From assembly GCA_963843465.1 (NCBI GenBank), contig CAWJKP010000007.1, forward strand, positions 372,001 to 436,000: a DNA stretch of 64,000 bases, given 5' to 3'. Below are positions 19,093-29,175 of this stretch, piece by piece. Position 1 is the stretch's first letter. The number at the start of each line of letters is the position of its first letter. The notes under the pieces are model-generated. The model did not search any database. It was not told where the DNA came from and worked only from the letters and a program-made list of their open reading frames with translations. This DNA comes from CAWJKP01 sp963843465 (GTDB lineage: Bacteria > Planctomycetota > Planctomycetia > Pirellulales > Thermoguttaceae). Both the position numbers and the translations under genes were made by a program.

Positions 19093-19725
19093 ATGAGCAG
19101 TTTCCATCAACCGCCGCTTGCCGATCCGCTTTTGAACTACCGGGATTACCAGCGCCAGCGGCAGTTGACGCTGGGCGACCTGTTGCTGGAGAACCGCATC
19201 ATCCTGCTCCAGGGCGTGATCCACGACGGCAACGCCAACGAGCTGGTGATGAAGCTGCTCTACTTGCAGAGCGAGAACCGCCGCAAGGACATCCACTTCT
19301 ATATCAACTCGCCCGGCGGCAGCGTCAGCGCCACGCTGGCGATCTACGACACGATGCAGATCCTCAGTTGCCCGGTGGCCACCTACTGCGTGGGCCTGGC
19401 CGCCAGCGGCGGGGCCGTGCTGCTGGCCGGCGGCGCCAAGGGCAAGCGGCTGGCCCTGCCCCATGCCAAGGTGATGATCCACCAGCCTTACGGCCAGGTG
19501 GGCGGGCAGGTCTCCGACATCGAGATCCAGGCCAAGGAAATCCTCAAGACGCGGGAGACGCTCAACCAGATCCTGGCCCAGCACACCGGCCAGCCCGTCG
19601 AGCGGATCTCCAAGGATACCGACCGCGATTTCTACATGACCGCGCAGGAGGCCAAGGAATACGGGCTGGTCGACGACATCCTCAACAAGCAGAAGCCGCC
19701 TGACGACGACGACGAGGGAAAGTGA
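19093..19725 (+). CDS. clpP: ATP-dependent Clp protease proteolytic subunit (ClpP paralogue 1)
   Basis: A 210-residue serine peptidase that forms the proteolytic barrel used by ClpX/ClpA-type unfoldases. The catalytic triad is present: Ser105 (GLAASGGAVLL), His130 (MIHQPYG) and Asp179 (KDTDRDFYM), with the family's spacing of 25 and 49 residues. The glycine-rich oxyanion strand INSPGGSVSA is intact. The active Ser is followed by Gly-Gly instead of the usual Met-Ala/Gly, a change often seen in the divergent member of a ClpP pair. It ends in an acidic tail (DDDDEGK). GAGG lies six bases before the ATG. The next clpP starts one base after its stop, so they are co-transcribed and may form mixed rings. 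Confidence 0.95.
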   Translation: MSSFHQPPLADPLLNYRDYQRQRQLTLGDLLLENRIILLQGVIHDGNANELVMKLLYLQSENRRKDIHFYINSPGGSVSATLAIYDTMQILSCPVATYCVGLAASGGAVLLAGGAKGKRLALPHAKVMIHQPYGQVGGQVSDIEIQAKEILKTRETLNQILAQHTGQPVERISKDTDRDFYMTAQEAKEYGLVDDILNKQKPPDDDDEGK

Positions 19726-19726
19726 C

Positions 19727-20329
19727 ATGACCCTGATCCCCTACGTGATCGAGAAGAGCGGCCGCGAAGAGCGGGCGATGGACATCTACAGCCGCCTGCT
19801 GAAGGACCGCATCATCTTCCTCGGCTCGGCGATCAACGACGACGTGGCCAACGCGGTCGTCGCCCAGTTGCTCTTCCTGCAGTCGGAAGACGGCAAGGCG
19901 GACGTCCACCTCTACCTCAATTCGCCCGGCGGCAGCGTGACCGCCGGCATGGCGATCTACGACACCATGCAGTTCATCACCTGCGAGGTGGCCACCTACT
20001 GCGTGGGCCAGTGCGCCTCGATGGCCGCCGTGCTCTTGACCGCCGGCACCCACGGCAAGCGCAACGCCCTGCCCAACGCGCGGATCATGATCCACCAGCC
20101 GATGGCCGGCATGGAAGGCAGCGCCGAGGAGATCATGATCCACGCCAAGGAGTTCGGCAAGATCAAGGAGCGGCTCAACCGCATCCTCCTCAAACACACC
20201 GGCCAGACGCTGGAGAAGATCGAGCGGGACACCGATCGCGATCGCTTCATGTCGGCCGAAGAAGCCGCGGAATACGGACTCATCGACCACGTCATCGAGC
20301 ACGTGCCCACGACGCCGCCCGGGCAGTGA
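19727..20329 (+). CDS. clpP: ATP-dependent Clp protease proteolytic subunit (ClpP paralogue 2)
   Basis: A 200-residue ClpP with canonical motifs: LNSPGGSVTAG, the nucleophile in CVGQCASMAAVLL (Ser98), MIHQPMAG (His123) and DTDRDRFMS (Asp172). The N-terminus (MTLIPYVIEKSGREERAMDIYSRL) matches the axial-loop region of classical ClpP. It is translationally coupled to the first clpP. No clpX is in the window. Of the two, this one is closer to the standard housekeeping enzyme. Confidence 0.95.
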   Translation: MTLIPYVIEKSGREERAMDIYSRLLKDRIIFLGSAINDDVANAVVAQLLFLQSEDGKADVHLYLNSPGGSVTAGMAIYDTMQFITCEVATYCVGQCASMAAVLLTAGTHGKRNALPNARIMIHQPMAGMEGSAEEIMIHAKEFGKIKERLNRILLKHTGQTLEKIERDTDRDRFMSAEEAAEYGLIDHVIEHVPTTPPGQ

Positions 20330-20394
20330 CCCGCCGGCGCTGGACGGCCTTTGGGAAAAGAATCCGCCAACAACAACCCGGGCAAGGAAGCCCT

Positions 20395-21552
20395 ATGAAA
20401 TCCTGGCGACTGTCGATCCCCGCCCTCTTGGCCCTGGCGGCCGGCGGCTGCGCCCCCGGTCAGCACCACGCCGAGGTCTCGGTCCTGGTCAACGAGAACC
20501 GCGACCTGGAAGACAACCTCTACCAGCAGCAGGCCGCGCTGAAAGACTTGTGCCAGCAACTGGACGCCTGCCGCAAAGAGAACCAGGCCCTCCGCAGCCA
20601 ACTGCCAGGCTCCAGCCCCAGCGGTCCCGGGTCGGCGGCGCAGCGGTCGAGGGTCCCGGCCACGGAGGCTATCGAGCCGAGCATCCAGTTGCCCGCGGGG
20701 ATGCGCAATTTAGCCCCGCCAAGCAGCCCAGGCACGAGCGGTCCCCCGAAGGCTTCCGAGGAGGAAACGCAGCCGGCGAACGAGGCCCCGCCCTCGCCCT
20801 ACCCGCCGCCCAGTATCCCGGGGCCGGCCGCGGCGAGGAATCCCCGGCACGACGATTCCAGCTCTGTTGACACTCACGGGATGAGGGCCGTCAGCCCGTC
20901 GCCGCCATTCGGCCGCGCCTTGCAAGGCGATAACACCAAGGTCGCCGCGATCACCCTGCACCCGATCGTGGCCGGCGGCTCCCGCGCCGACCAACCGCCG
21001 GGCGGCGACGGCATCGCGCTTTGGATCGAGCCCCGCGATCAGGCCGGCCACCTGGTCCGGGCGGCTGCCCCGGTGGCGGTCGTGCTGCTGGACCCCGATC
21101 CGTCGATGGTCGGCGACGCGGCTCGGGTCGCCCGCTGGGACTTCGCCTCCGAGGCCACCGCGGCCTTCTATCGCAAAACGGCCACGGCCGAAGGGATCTT
21201 CTTGGAACTGACCTGGCCGGGTGATCCGCCCAAGCATCGGGCCCTGGAGGTCTTCGTCCGTTACACCACCGACGACGGCCGGAAACTCGAGGCCCGGCGG
21301 CCGATTCACATCGACCCGGCCAACCAACCCCGGGCCGAACCCCATGCCGAGTGGTCGCGCCGTGCCTCGCCGGCGCCCGTGGCAACGACCGCCTACCCGA
21401 ACGACAAGTCTCCGTCAGCCACGGCGAAAGAAAGCCCGGCAGCGCCCGACGCCTCCCCTTCGCGACGGCCGAGAAGCGGCTCGCCGACCGGCGACGAATC
21501 CGCGGAGAAGCCCAAGCTCGAACTGCCCGCCTGGTCGCCCGACCGGCCCTGA
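20395..21552 (+). CDS. Predicted lipoprotein with coiled coil
   Basis: A 385-residue protein starting at ATG 20395, with AAGGAAG a few bases upstream. The leader MKSWRLSIPALLALAAGGC ends in a lipobox (Cys18-19 region), so it should be lipidated. A short coiled coil follows (LVNENRDLEDNLYQQQAALKDLCQQLDACRKENQAL, written here only to show position about 32-66: heptad Leu/Asn pattern). A long Pro/Ser-rich linker leads to a globular region (about 165-300) with WIEPRDQAGHLVR and WDFASEATAAFYR. The tail is Pro/Lys-rich. Similar lipoproteins follow clp genes in planctomycetes, to my recollection, but the function is unknown. Confidence 0.75.
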   Translation: MKSWRLSIPALLALAAGGCAPGQHHAEVSVLVNENRDLEDNLYQQQAALKDLCQQLDACRKENQALRSQLPGSSPSGPGSAAQRSRVPATEAIEPSIQLPAGMRNLAPPSSPGTSGPPKASEEETQPANEAPPSPYPPPSIPGPAAARNPRHDDSSSVDTHGMRAVSPSPPFGRALQGDNTKVAAITLHPIVAGGSRADQPPGGDGIALWIEPRDQAGHLVRAAAPVAVVLLDPDPSMVGDAARVARWDFASEATAAFYRKTATAEGIFLELTWPGDPPKHRALEVFVRYTTDDGRKLEARRPIHIDPANQPRAEPHAEWSRRASPAPVATTAYPNDKSPSATAKESPAAPDASPSRRPRSGSPTGDESAEKPKLELPAWSPDRP

Positions 21553-21570
21553 GCGGGCCGGATACCACAG

Positions 21571-21783
21571 CCTCGCGACAGCCGTAAGAAAGCGATTCAG
21601 GCACGCTTGGCCGGCAGTCTCGACAAACTCGCCGTTGACGCCCGTGACGGTCTTGTCCGCCGCCACCGTCAAGCCGGTGAGGTACTCTGCGAAATGCCGC
21701 GGCTGCGGCTCGCACGAAAACAAATCCCCGAACTCATCCAGGGCCTCACGCACGACCTGCGGAAACTCCACGATCGCCGGCAT
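21571..21783 (-). pseudogene. Transposase N-terminal remnant
   Basis: From an ATG at 21783 the reverse strand reads MPAIVEFPQVVREALDEFGD, then CEPQPRHFAEYLTGL and CLNRFLTAV, after which similarity stops. This is the start of a DDE transposase of the IS701-like type common in planctomycetes (pattern FGDLF..EP.RRHFAEYLTGL). About 70 residues remain of an expected 400 or more; no catalytic residues survive and no inverted repeat was found. Confidence 0.65.
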
Positions 21784-21794
21784 TTGCGGATCAG

Positions 21795-23069
21795 CTATAC
21801 TTCTCCTTGGACCTGTCGGATGTATTCCTCCAAGCCAGGCCGGATGTAGAAGCGGGGCACGAGCAGGTCGTCCTCCGGGGAAACCACGCCTTCCTCCACG
21901 GCCTGCTGGGCCAGCGGCGTGTGCGGGTAGAGCCGGATGCCCACCGAGACCTTGAGCATCTCCAGGCCCAGCGACCGCGCAAAGGCGAGGCTCTCGTCCA
22001 CCGACTCCTTCGTCTCGCCGGGGCCGCCCAAGAGCAGAAATCCCATCCGCCGGATGCCGTGGACCGCCAGCCGCCGGGAAATCTCCCGCACCTCCTCGGG
22101 CTGGAACCGCTTGTTCATGGCTCGCAGCACCGGTGGGTAGCCGCTCTCGAATCCCAGGCTCACCTCGACACAGCCCGCCCGGGCCATCGCCGCCACCAAC
22201 TCCTCGGAGGCCTGATGCGGATAGAGGATGCACCGCCAGACCAGGTCCAGCCGCAACTCGGCCAGCCGGCGGCACAACTCCAAGGCGTAGGAGGGCGGGA
22301 GATTGAAGGTGTTGTCCACGAAGTAGAGCTTCAGGAAGCCGGCCTCAGCCACCCGCGCGACATGCTCGACGACCAACGACGGCGACCGCATCCGCACCTC
22401 CGTGCCCTCCAACTCCGGCGTTGAGCAGTAGCTGCACGCCAGCGGGCAGCCGCGGCGAGTCTGCACGGGGACCCAGACCTCGGGGTCCTTGGGATCGGCC
22501 GACGCCCAGAGATCGGCCTCTGGCAAAGGCAACAAGTCCAGATCCTGAGCGAAGATCCTGGTCGTTGGTGGCCGGCCGCCGCGGACATAAACCCCCGGCA
22601 GCCCCACGACATCCTGGTCCCGTTGGAGCCGCCCCAGTAGCACCGGAAAGACCACCTCGCCCTCGCCGCAGACACCGAGGTCGGCGTCCAGGTACGCCAG
22701 GGCGGCCCCGGGAAAGATGCTGTAACCGGCGCCGCCCACGACCAGCTTGACGGGGCTGGCGCCCCGGCAGGTGGCCACCACGTCCCGCACCGGTTCCAGG
22801 AGGAACCTGGTGTCCTGCATCGACTGGTCGTCGACGTTGCGGATCGACAGGGCGATGACCTCGGGCTGGAACCGGCTGATTGCCTGGCGGACCGCTGCCG
22901 CCGGCTCCAGGGTGCCCAGCAGATCGAGGAAGCAGGTCTGGTGGCCGGCCCGGCGCGCCGCAGCCGCCACCATGCCCAGCCCCAGCGGCAACGTGGGCAT
23001 GGTGAGCCGCTCGGTGTTCGGCGATATGAAAAGCACTCTCATGTCAAGATCGTACTCGGGAAATAGCAT
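21795..23069 (-). CDS. Cobalamin-binding-type radical SAM protein
   Basis: A 424-residue protein. The N-terminal third is a B12-binding-like Rossmann domain (VLFISPNTERLTMPTLPLGL; RFQPEVIALSIRN; KLVVGGAGYSIFPGAALAYL), though without the DxHxxG cobalamin motif. The radical SAM core follows with CPLACSYC (three Cys for the 4Fe-4S cluster), then FLKLYFVDNTFNLPPSYALEL and VEVSLGFESGYPPVLRAMNK. Such enzymes use SAM radicals for methylations or rearrangements; the substrate cannot be inferred. AGGAAAGG lies eight bases before ATG 23069; an ATG at 23042 is an alternative. No pathway partner is adjacent. Confidence 0.85.
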   Translation of the reverse strand: MLFPEYDLDMRVLFISPNTERLTMPTLPLGLGMVAAAARRAGHQTCFLDLLGTLEPAAAVRQAISRFQPEVIALSIRNVDDQSMQDTRFLLEPVRDVVATCRGASPVKLVVGGAGYSIFPGAALAYLDADLGVCGEGEVVFPVLLGRLQRDQDVVGLPGVYVRGGRPPTTRIFAQDLDLLPLPEADLWASADPKDPEVWVPVQTRRGCPLACSYCSTPELEGTEVRMRSPSLVVEHVARVAEAGFLKLYFVDNTFNLPPSYALELCRRLAELRLDLVWRCILYPHQASEELVAAMARAGCVEVSLGFESGYPPVLRAMNKRFQPEEVREISRRLAVHGIRRMGFLLLGGPGETKESVDESLAFARSLGLEMLKVSVGIRLYPHTPLAQQAVEEGVVSPEDDLLVPRFYIRPGLEEYIRQVQGEV

Positions 23070-23086
23070 AAAGAAAGCCTTTCCTG

Positions 23087-23269
23087 ACTGGCAAGACCAC
23101 GAGGCGGGACCTGGACGAGACCTACGTCAAGGTTTTCCACATGCGGCTGCAAAACTGTACGGAGGAAGAAATCGCCGCCAAGCTGGGCTGCACCCGATCA
23201 TTCGTCCGCACCAGGTTGAACCGCATTCGCGACCGACTCGAAAGACTGTCGGACGACGCCGCCGGTTGA
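23087..23269 (+). pseudogene. ECF sigma factor remnant (region 4)
   Basis: The plus strand reads RRDLDETYVKVFHMRLQNCT, then EEEIAAKLGCTRSFVRTRLN and RIRDRLERL to a TGA at 23267-23269. This is the sigma-70 region-4 helix-turn-helix with the C-terminal helix. Region 2 and any start codon are missing upstream; the piece abuts the radical SAM gene. It lies before a kinase gene, the arrangement normal for planctomycete ECF sigma factors that are controlled by Ser/Thr kinases. Confidence 0.7.
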
Positions 23270-23972
23270 AGTGCAACCACCCGTCAGAACGCCAAAACTT
23301 GCGAAAGCAGGAACACTAATTCGCACTGATCTCCACTAAAGACGACAACGGACTGGACCCTCTTTCTTCTCCACCTCGATTAGCGGGAATTAGCGTCGAT
23401 TAGCGTTCCTTGCCGAAGTCTGGAAATCCGGCAATTTTCAGTCGCCAACAAAGACGGCAATCCGGCTTCTCATCAAGGACGCACCTGCAATGTAGCAGGC
23501 ACACGCCGTGTGCCGTCCTCCCGCGGTGGCGGAGACAGCGGACGGCACACGGCGTGTGCCTGCTACATGAGCGGCTGCGCGGACGCGACAACACGACTCC
23601 TGCTCTCCCCGAAAGAGGGGTGACGCCATGAATTCAATCGACTCCGCCCTACCCAATGCGTGCGACGAACGCCGCAGCGAGTGTCTGAGCGACAGCGCCT
23701 GGGACACCATCGGCGCTACGATCCGGCAATCGGAGGAAACCCGGCGTCACGCCTCCCAGCCGGTCGAGAAGCTGGCTGAAGACCGCAGCGTGGCGACGGG
23801 CAAGAATGCCCATCCTACGGCCGCGGTAGGTTGGGCATTCCTGCCCGACAGCGGTTCGGCATTCCTGCCCCCCCTTGATGGCCGGTATCAGATGTGCTAT
23901 AGGGAAGCAGTCTCGTCGTGCTCTCTTGAGGACCGTTCGGGCATTTTCCTTGCTGTCGAGGAGGGACGAAAG
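23270..23972. other. Repeat-rich leader of the kinase gene
   Basis: Holds short 'gattagcg' repeats (23375-23405), the dispersed hairpin at 23492-23566, and a second inverted repeat with arms near 23798-23818 and 23826-23846 (GGGCA.GAATGCCCA). An open frame from ATG 23628 runs in frame into the kinase start, but it includes translated repeat sequence and probably does not encode a separate protein. Confidence 0.5.
23492..23566. repeat. Dispersed palindromic repeat, copy 2
   Basis: GTAGCAGGCACACGCCGTGT at the left and ACACGGCGTGTGCCTGCTAC at the right pair perfectly, with inner arms GCCGTCC/GGACGGC. Same family as 1442-1516. Confidence 0.85.
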
Positions 23973-26900
23973 ATGGGCGCTGAATCGGCTGACCAAGGCC
24001 CGCAGCGGCCGGAACTGCCCTCGGGATGGATCGCCGACGCTTGCTCGCGGTTCGAGACCGCATGGCAGACCGGCCAACAGCCCCGGATCGAGGATTTCCT
24101 GCCGGCCCAGTCGCCGGACAAGAGCGAGGCAACCCAGCTTGCCCTCCTGGTGTCGTTGGTTGGCATCGACCTCGAATGACGTTGGAAGACGGCCGACATG
24201 GCTGCCCGGCAGCAAACGGTCGACAAGGAACCCTCACCCCTTGCCCCTGTCCCGCAAGTGGGACAGCGGGATGCTGATGCGTCCGGCAGCCGCGTTCCGC
24301 TGCCCCGCCGGCCACGGTTGGCCGACTACGTTGCCCGCTATCCGCTGCTCGGCCCGGTCGAACAACTCCCCAATGACTTGATCGTCAACGAGTATTACGC
24401 CCGACGCCGCTACGGCGATCGGCCAACTCATGCCGAATACCTGGACGCCTTCGGGTCGCGTCATCCGGACCTGGCGAAACAGCTTCAGGCGATCGACGAT
24501 GGAATGGCCGCGGCGGAACATCTTCCCCCCGACCTTGTTTCCGAAAACGGTCTGCCGCCGGGCACCACGGCGCAGCAGTTTGGCGAATACGTCTTGCTGG
24601 AAAAGCTGGGCGAGGGTGGCATGGGCGTGGTCCACAAAGCCCGGCACCGGCGGATGAAACGACTGGTGGCGGTGAAGATGATCGCCAAGAGGGAAGTCGG
24701 ATCGCCCGATGCCGTCAAACGCTTCTACCGCGAGGTGGAAACGGCCGCCAAGCTCGAACATCCCAACATCGTGACCGCCTACGACGCCGGCGAGCACGAG
24801 GGCCTGCAATACCTGGTGATGCAGTACGTGGAGGGCAAGGACCTGGCTGCCATCGTGCAGGAACGGGGACCGCTGCCGATTGCCGAGGCGGTGGATTACG
24901 TCATCCAAGCGGCCCGAGGGCTCCAGTATGCCCACAAGCACCAGATAATCCACCGCGACATCAAGCCCAGCAACCTGCTGCTGGACAAGGAAGGCACGGT
25001 GAAGATCCTCGACATGGGCCTGGCGAGCATCGCCGGACTGGCGGACGACCCCGCCCGGGATCGCCTGACCGGCTCGGGCCAACTGATGGGCACCTGCGAC
25101 TACATGGCTCCCGAGCAGGCCCTGGACGCCCACCACGCCGACGCCCGCGCCGACATCTATTCGCTGGGCTGCACCTTGTACCGCTTGCTCACGGGCCGCG
25201 TCCTCTACAAGGGCGAGTCGCTGATCCAGGTTCTCCTGGCGCACCGCGAGTCGCCCATCCCCTCGCTCTGCCAAGCCCGGCCCGACGTGCCGCCGCAACT
25301 GGACGCCGCGTACCAGAAGATGGTCGCCAAGAGGCCCGAGGACCGGTATCAATCCATGACCGAAGTGCTCGATGCCCTGGAGACCTGCGTGGACAGGCCG
25401 TCCGAAGCGACCCCCTCGCGTGCTGACGTGCCTTTGACTTCGGCGGCGCCGAGGGATCTCTTCTCCCTTCAGGTTACTTCCTCGCACGGTCCGACGACGG
25501 CTGCTGGGGAGCGGGCCGAACGTCTTGCAGACGTAACCCTTTCGCAACAAGCGCCGGCCGCGGAAACCAGCAAACACCTCGGACGCGACGCGAAGCTACT
25601 GGCCGCTACGCGCAAGAAGAAGACGCTTGCCCTGGCCGTCGGCTTGGGCTTGCTGGGAGTGGCCGGGATCATTGCCTTGGCGGTGCTGATCTCCGTCCGC
25701 ACTTCCTGGGGCACGCTGGAAATCCAGACCGACGACCCGAACGTGCACGTTGCCGTGAAACAGAACGGCGAGCTGGTCGAGGTGGTCGACGCCAAGTCCG
25801 GCTGGAAGATCAGTCTCAACTCCGGCCAGTACGAATTGGCCCCCCAGGGCAGCACCGATCAGTTCCAACTCGATCAGAACTCGGTCTTTGTCAAGCGTGG
25901 TGACACGGTCAAGGTGAAGCTTACGCTGCAACGCACGCCCGGTCCTCCGCCTTCCGGGCTATGGAAACTTCCGCCGGGTGCTCCGCCTCCCGCCGTCGCG
26001 CCATTCGATGCAAAGAAAGCCAAGGGGCATCAGGAAGCCTGGGCCAAGTACCTCGGCGTGCCCGCGGAGATCACCAATTCCATCGGCATGAAGCTGGTGC
26101 TTATTCCGCCGGGAGAGTTCGAGATGGGTTCGCCCAAGGAACTGATCGAAGAGCAGTTACCGGCACACGCGGGCGATACTTGGTACACGGACCACATTAA
26201 AGGGGAGGGGCCAAGGCATCGCGTGCGGATCACGGAGCCGTTCTGCCTTGGCATGTACGAGGTAACGCAATGTGAGTACGAGCGCGTCATGGATACGAAC
26301 CCCAGCGAGTTCTCAGCGACGGGAGTGGGAAAAGACAGAATTGCCGGACAGGACACGAAGCGATTTCCGGTGGAGAACGTGACATGGGCGGACGCGGATG
26401 AGTTTTGCTCGCGGCTGTCGGAGATGCGAGGGGAGAAGGCGGCGGGGCGAACGTATCTTTTGCCATCGGAGGCGCAGTGGGAGTATGCGTGCCGCGCGGG
26501 GAGCACAGGGCGGTACAGCTTCAGTTCCGGCCGCGGCGGGATTCTCAGCGAGTATGATGAGCACGAGCTTGCGAACTACGCCTGGTACGACGGCAACGCT
26601 TACGGCACAACGCACGCGGTGGGCGGGAAGCGAGCGAACGGTTGGGGAATTTACGATATGTACGGGAACGTACGGGAGTGGTGCCAAGACTGGTTCGACA
26701 AGGATTACTTCGGGAAATCGCCCGTGGATGACCCGGCGGGTCCTCCACAAGGCTCGGAGCGAGTGGGACGCGGCGAGGACTGGACCTTCCCGGCGTCGAC
26801 ATGCCGGTCGGCGTTCCGCCATAGTGACAATCCCGGAACGCGCGACCACAACCTTGGCTTCCGTGCGTGCGTTGTCCTGGCGGACTGGGCCAGTCAACGC

Positions 26901-29175
26901 ACGAAAGTGAGCCATGCGACCGACGCCGCAAAGCGATCGGGGACATCGTCGACGTCGAATGCCGCGGTTCCGACCGAACCGATCGTGCCCGCAAAACCCG
27001 TAGCTCTGAACCTCAAGCCCGACGCGAAAGCCTGGGACTTGAAGACGGGTTCTCCTCTGAATCCGGCGTCCTTGGTTATCAAACCCGCGGCTATCAAGGG
27101 CCTGCGGTCGTGGACGCTCGAAGTATGCGGCTCTCGCGGTGGGAGCGGGGCCGGTCAACTCAGCCCGGATGACCGGTTGTACGCCACGGGCGGCTGGAAT
27201 GACGGCGTCATCCGCTTCCTCGATCCGGCCACCGGAAAGCTCCGCATTGTGTTGGTGAATCCCGAGCTTGAAATCACAGCGCTCACCTGGTCGCCCGACA
27301 GCGCCTATGTTGCGGTGGGATGTACGAAGGGAATGGTCCACGTCTGGAACGTCGCCAAAGGCACAATCGCCATCAGCCCAACGTCCTCTTCGACCAGCGG
27401 AATTTCGAGGCTGGCGTGGTCCCCGGACGGTACGCTTTTGGCCATCGCACGCAGCGAGGGACCCGCGGTGGATCTTTGGGATGTCCGCGAGGCCAGGCAG
27501 AGCGCGGTCCTCCAAGCACAGGCCGATATGAAACGCCCGGTGCGCTACGTGGCGTGGTCACCGGATGGGAAGCACCTCATGGTAACCACCGACCTCGCGG
27601 TACGGATCTGGGACGTTGCCGGGGCGAGACTGGTTCGAACGCTCGATCCGCAGGTTGCGAAAATTCAGCCTGACGGCTGGGTACCGGACGCCAGACACGC
27701 TGCGGCGTGGTCGCCGGACGGCAAACGGATTGCCACGTTGTGCTGGAGTACAGTGCATTTTTTCGACTCGACGTACAAGCCGGTCGCTTCCGGATCGTTA
27801 GGCGAGCAGTTATATTCGCAAATATGCATTGCCTGGTCGCCAGACGGCCGTCAATTGGCGGGCGCGTGGCTCAGTGGTTGCAGTGTCCTGTACACACACA
27901 GCGGTCTACAGGAGTTCGCCATTGACGGCCCAGGATGGTGTGATTCGGTTCCGGGGCTGTCCTGGTCGAAAGACAACGCGCGGTTGCTCCGCACGCACTG
28001 CGGCGGTAGTGTCGCCGCGACGGACGCCCGTTCAGGAAAGCCTCTCTGGCAATTCGCCGGGAGGCATGGCTATGACATCTGCATTTCTCCCGATCGCCGG
28101 CAATACGCCACAGCGGGTGACCACGATCGCCTGTACACTTGGGATGCGATTAAGGGCGCCCCTGCCCAGGACTATGGTCCGGTCTTTCCGGCCCGCGGCC
28201 AGGTTTCATGGTCTACCGACGGCCGGCTAGCCGTAGCAGGCAACGGGGCTTGGGGTGCTCCCGGCGACCCGGGCGCACGCATCTGGGACGCTGGGCAACC
28301 TGGCATGGCGCACGTCTTCAACGACAGCGGTTACCGGTGTGCCGCCTGGTCGCCGGACGGGAAGATCCTGGCCAGAGGCGGAGCGGACGTTCTCCTCTGG
28401 ACCTCCGACCCCGACGATCCGCACAAAGTCTTTCATCCTGATGCGGAAGTGGCGAAGCTGGCCTGGGGCGCCAATAACTCTACCCTGGCGGCAGGACTGG
28501 ACAACAACAAAGTCGTGATCCTCGAAATGCCGTCCGGGAAGGTGTTAAAGACCTTAACGCGAGAAGGGCTTGACGGCGGCATTCGCTACCTGGCCGTGGT
28601 CGCCGACGGACGACTTGTCGCGGCCAGCGGCAACGGCGCCGTGTCTGTCTGGAATGCGAAGTGGGAAACCGTCGGCGACCTGGTCCGACTCAAGAAGACG
28701 GTCCGCCAGGGCAGTGACCTGGTCCGAGTGGAAATCAACGTCAATGACGGCACGATGCCGGCACCAGTCGGGAGGGACGACGATCGCCTTTGCAACATCG
28801 GACGGAATCGTGCTCTGGGACGCCGACAAGCAGGCCATCCAGAAGAAAGTGGGAGCCGGTCCGATATACTCGGTGGCCTGGTCGGTCCCGGTCCACCGCC
28901 TGATCGCCGCCCAAGAAGACCGGATCGCCATTTACGACGAGCCCACCGGCGAGCTTCTGGCGTCACAACTCATTTGGTATGGCCCGGGGAAGCATCTGTT
29001 GCTGTCGCCGGAAGGCCACGTGCGTTGTTCCCCGGCAATGAGCGAGGATGTGGTCTATGTGGCCCTGACCGACGAGGGCCGGCAAGTCACCCTTCGCCCG
29101 GCCGAGTTCGCCGCCAAGTATGGCTGGAAGAACGACCCGGAGAAGATACGGCTCTCTTCCGCCGCGGCGAAATGA
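23973..29175 (+). pseudogene. Ser/Thr protein kinase fused to FGE-sulfatase and WD40 domains (in-frame stop and frameshift)
   Basis: ATG 23973 follows GGAGGG. A TGA at 24177-24179 interrupts the N-terminal segment, but the same frame continues (CGA-to-TGA is the simplest change); translation could restart at ATG 24198. The kinase domain has the Gly loop GEGGMGVV, VAVKM (Lys), HRDIKPSN and DMGLA in place of DFG. A transmembrane helix (LALAVGLGLLGVAGIIALAV, near 25630) and a PEGA-like segment follow. Next is a formylglycine-generating/sulfatase-modifying domain (about 26065-26880: NSIGMKLVLIPPGEF, LPSEAQWEYACRAG, MYGNVREWCQDW), then WD40 repeats (27130-28960: LTWSPDSAYVAVG). Near 28775 one extra G breaks the frame; the corrected frame ends ...WKNDPEKIRLSSAAAK at 29175. 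Removing that base gives 1734 codons exactly. Likely a membrane signalling kinase. Confidence 0.85.

Noticed and set aside
23628..23972. Separate gene starting at ATG 23628
   Set aside because: The frame includes translated palindromic repeat and runs directly into the kinase start; there is no family-like sequence before 23973.
24177..24179. Selenocysteine or other recoding at the TGA of the kinase gene
   Set aside because: No suitable stem-loop was evident and the expected residue in this family is not Cys; a substitution or error is simpler.
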